Under the pieces are notes generated by a model. That model searched no databases and was not told the DNA's origin. It was given only the letters and a program-made list of their open reading frames with translations. Both the position numbers and the translations under genes were made by a program. A stretch of DNA of 64,000 nucleotides from Paraburkholderia sp. GTDB taxonomy: Bacteria; Pseudomonadota; Gammaproteobacteria; Burkholderiales; Burkholderiaceae. The stretch lies in contig SCRN01000031.1 in assembly GCA_004322045.1 (NCBI GenBank), positions 101,310 to 165,309 on the forward strand. Direction: 5' to 3'. Positions 63,749 to 64,000 of the stretch are shown here, in pieces (position 1 is the first letter of the stretch; each line of letters starts with the position of its first letter).

Positions 63749-64000
63749 ATGAATACGCAGAACCTCCTCGAGCAATATGGCCCCCGCGAGTCGATGGAAT
63801 ACGACGTCGTGATCGTCGGCGGCGGTCCCGCGGGTCTGTCCGCCGCTATTCGGTTCAAACAGCTCGCCCGGGAGAAGGGCGTCGAGCTGGGCGTGTGCGT
63901 GCTCGAGAAGGGTTCGGAGGTGGGCGCGCATATCCTGTCGGGCGCCGTGATGGACCCGCGCGCCATTAGCGAGCTGATTCCCGATTGGAAGGAGAAAGGC
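63749..64000 (+). CDS. Electron transfer flavoprotein-ubiquinone oxidoreductase (N-terminal part)
   Basis: The first 84 codons are present; the gene continues past the right edge. The FAD-binding fold [23 protein letters not shown] is followed by [22 protein letters not shown], the ETF-QO N-terminal signature. It passes electrons from ETF to ubiquinone at the inner membrane. With etfBA and the flavin oxidoreductase nearby it completes a flavoprotein-to-quinone path. It is divergent from the DUF3422 gene; the 294-bp gap shows nothing further. Confidence 0.92.
   Translation, partial: MNTQNLLEQYGPRESMEYDVVIVGGGPAGLSAAIRFKQLAREKGVELGVCVLEKGSEVGAHILSGAVMDPRAISELIPDWKEKG

Noticed and set aside
63455..63931. 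N-terminal extension of the DUF3422 protein
   Set aside because: The open frame continues into the divergent ETF-QO gene; the family N-terminus starts at the ATG at 63454.

Overview
The window is GC-rich, densely coded proteobacterial DNA. Gene content points to a Burkholderiaceae chromosome or megaplasmid (Paraburkholderia/Trinickia/Burkholderia-like): a general-porin family protein, a nine-gene N-type ATPase operon, HutD/HutG proteins, a MocR regulator, many LysR regulators and a PotABC-type transporter. This assignment comes from gene families, not from a marker gene. I saw no rRNA, tRNA, CRISPR array, insertion sequence or prophage.

Layout. 1-1063: the 3' end of a Pel exopolysaccharide locus (pelG end, PelA-type hydrolase domain). 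1111-3955: a MocR regulator divergent from an omega-amino-acid:pyruvate aminotransferase. 4033-7755: a glycine-zipper lipoprotein, a two-gene operon of a Cyc2-like fused cytochrome-porin plus a diheme c4-type cytochrome, and a YdjM-like membrane protein. 7773-14432: a complete N-ATPase operon (atpDCQRBEFAG, minus strand) preceded by two FNR/Anr-type boxes. 14780-18836: an exported alpha/beta hydrolase divergent from a thioredoxin-like protein and an OmpR-type two-component pair, with GATACA-type direct repeats between them.

19219-30223: a quaternary-amine ABC transporter (ProVWX/OpuA type) followed by a serine hydroxymethyltransferase, then an operon of DapA-like lyase, FAD amine/amino-acid oxidase, PuuC-type aldehyde dehydrogenase and ProC-like reductase, with a LysR regulator and a cupin. 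30723-33588: a porin and a chemoreceptor. 33644-38604: a Rieske N-demethylase-type oxygenase, its reductase and a DddP-like M24-fold protein. The oxygenase and the reductase share a nearly identical LysR-type promoter.

39018-56079 looks like a proline/hydroxyproline catabolic island: a pyrroline-2-carboxylate-reductase-type Ldh protein, a Ser/Cys proline-racemase-superfamily enzyme, a TetR regulator with three palindromic operators, two solute-binding proteins, a stand-alone P5C dehydrogenase, a PotABC-like transporter and a PutA whose aldehyde dehydrogenase domain has lost its catalytic residues. 56107-64000: an MFS transporter, HutG, an operon of FAD oxidoreductase-hutD-etfB-etfA, a DUF3422 protein and the start of ETF-ubiquinone oxidoreductase.

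Taken together, most of the window from 19 kb onward is built for uptake and breakdown of methylated amines and cyclic imino acids (betaine, possibly proline betaine or DMSP, proline and hydroxyprolines) to serine and glutamate. Electrons would pass through flavoproteins to ETF, ETF-QO and quinone. The most unusual items are the PutA with a dead dehydrogenase domain, the DddP-like protein under an apparent LysR regulon, the Cyc2-like cytochrome-porin, and the N-ATPase promoter with anaerobic-regulator boxes.
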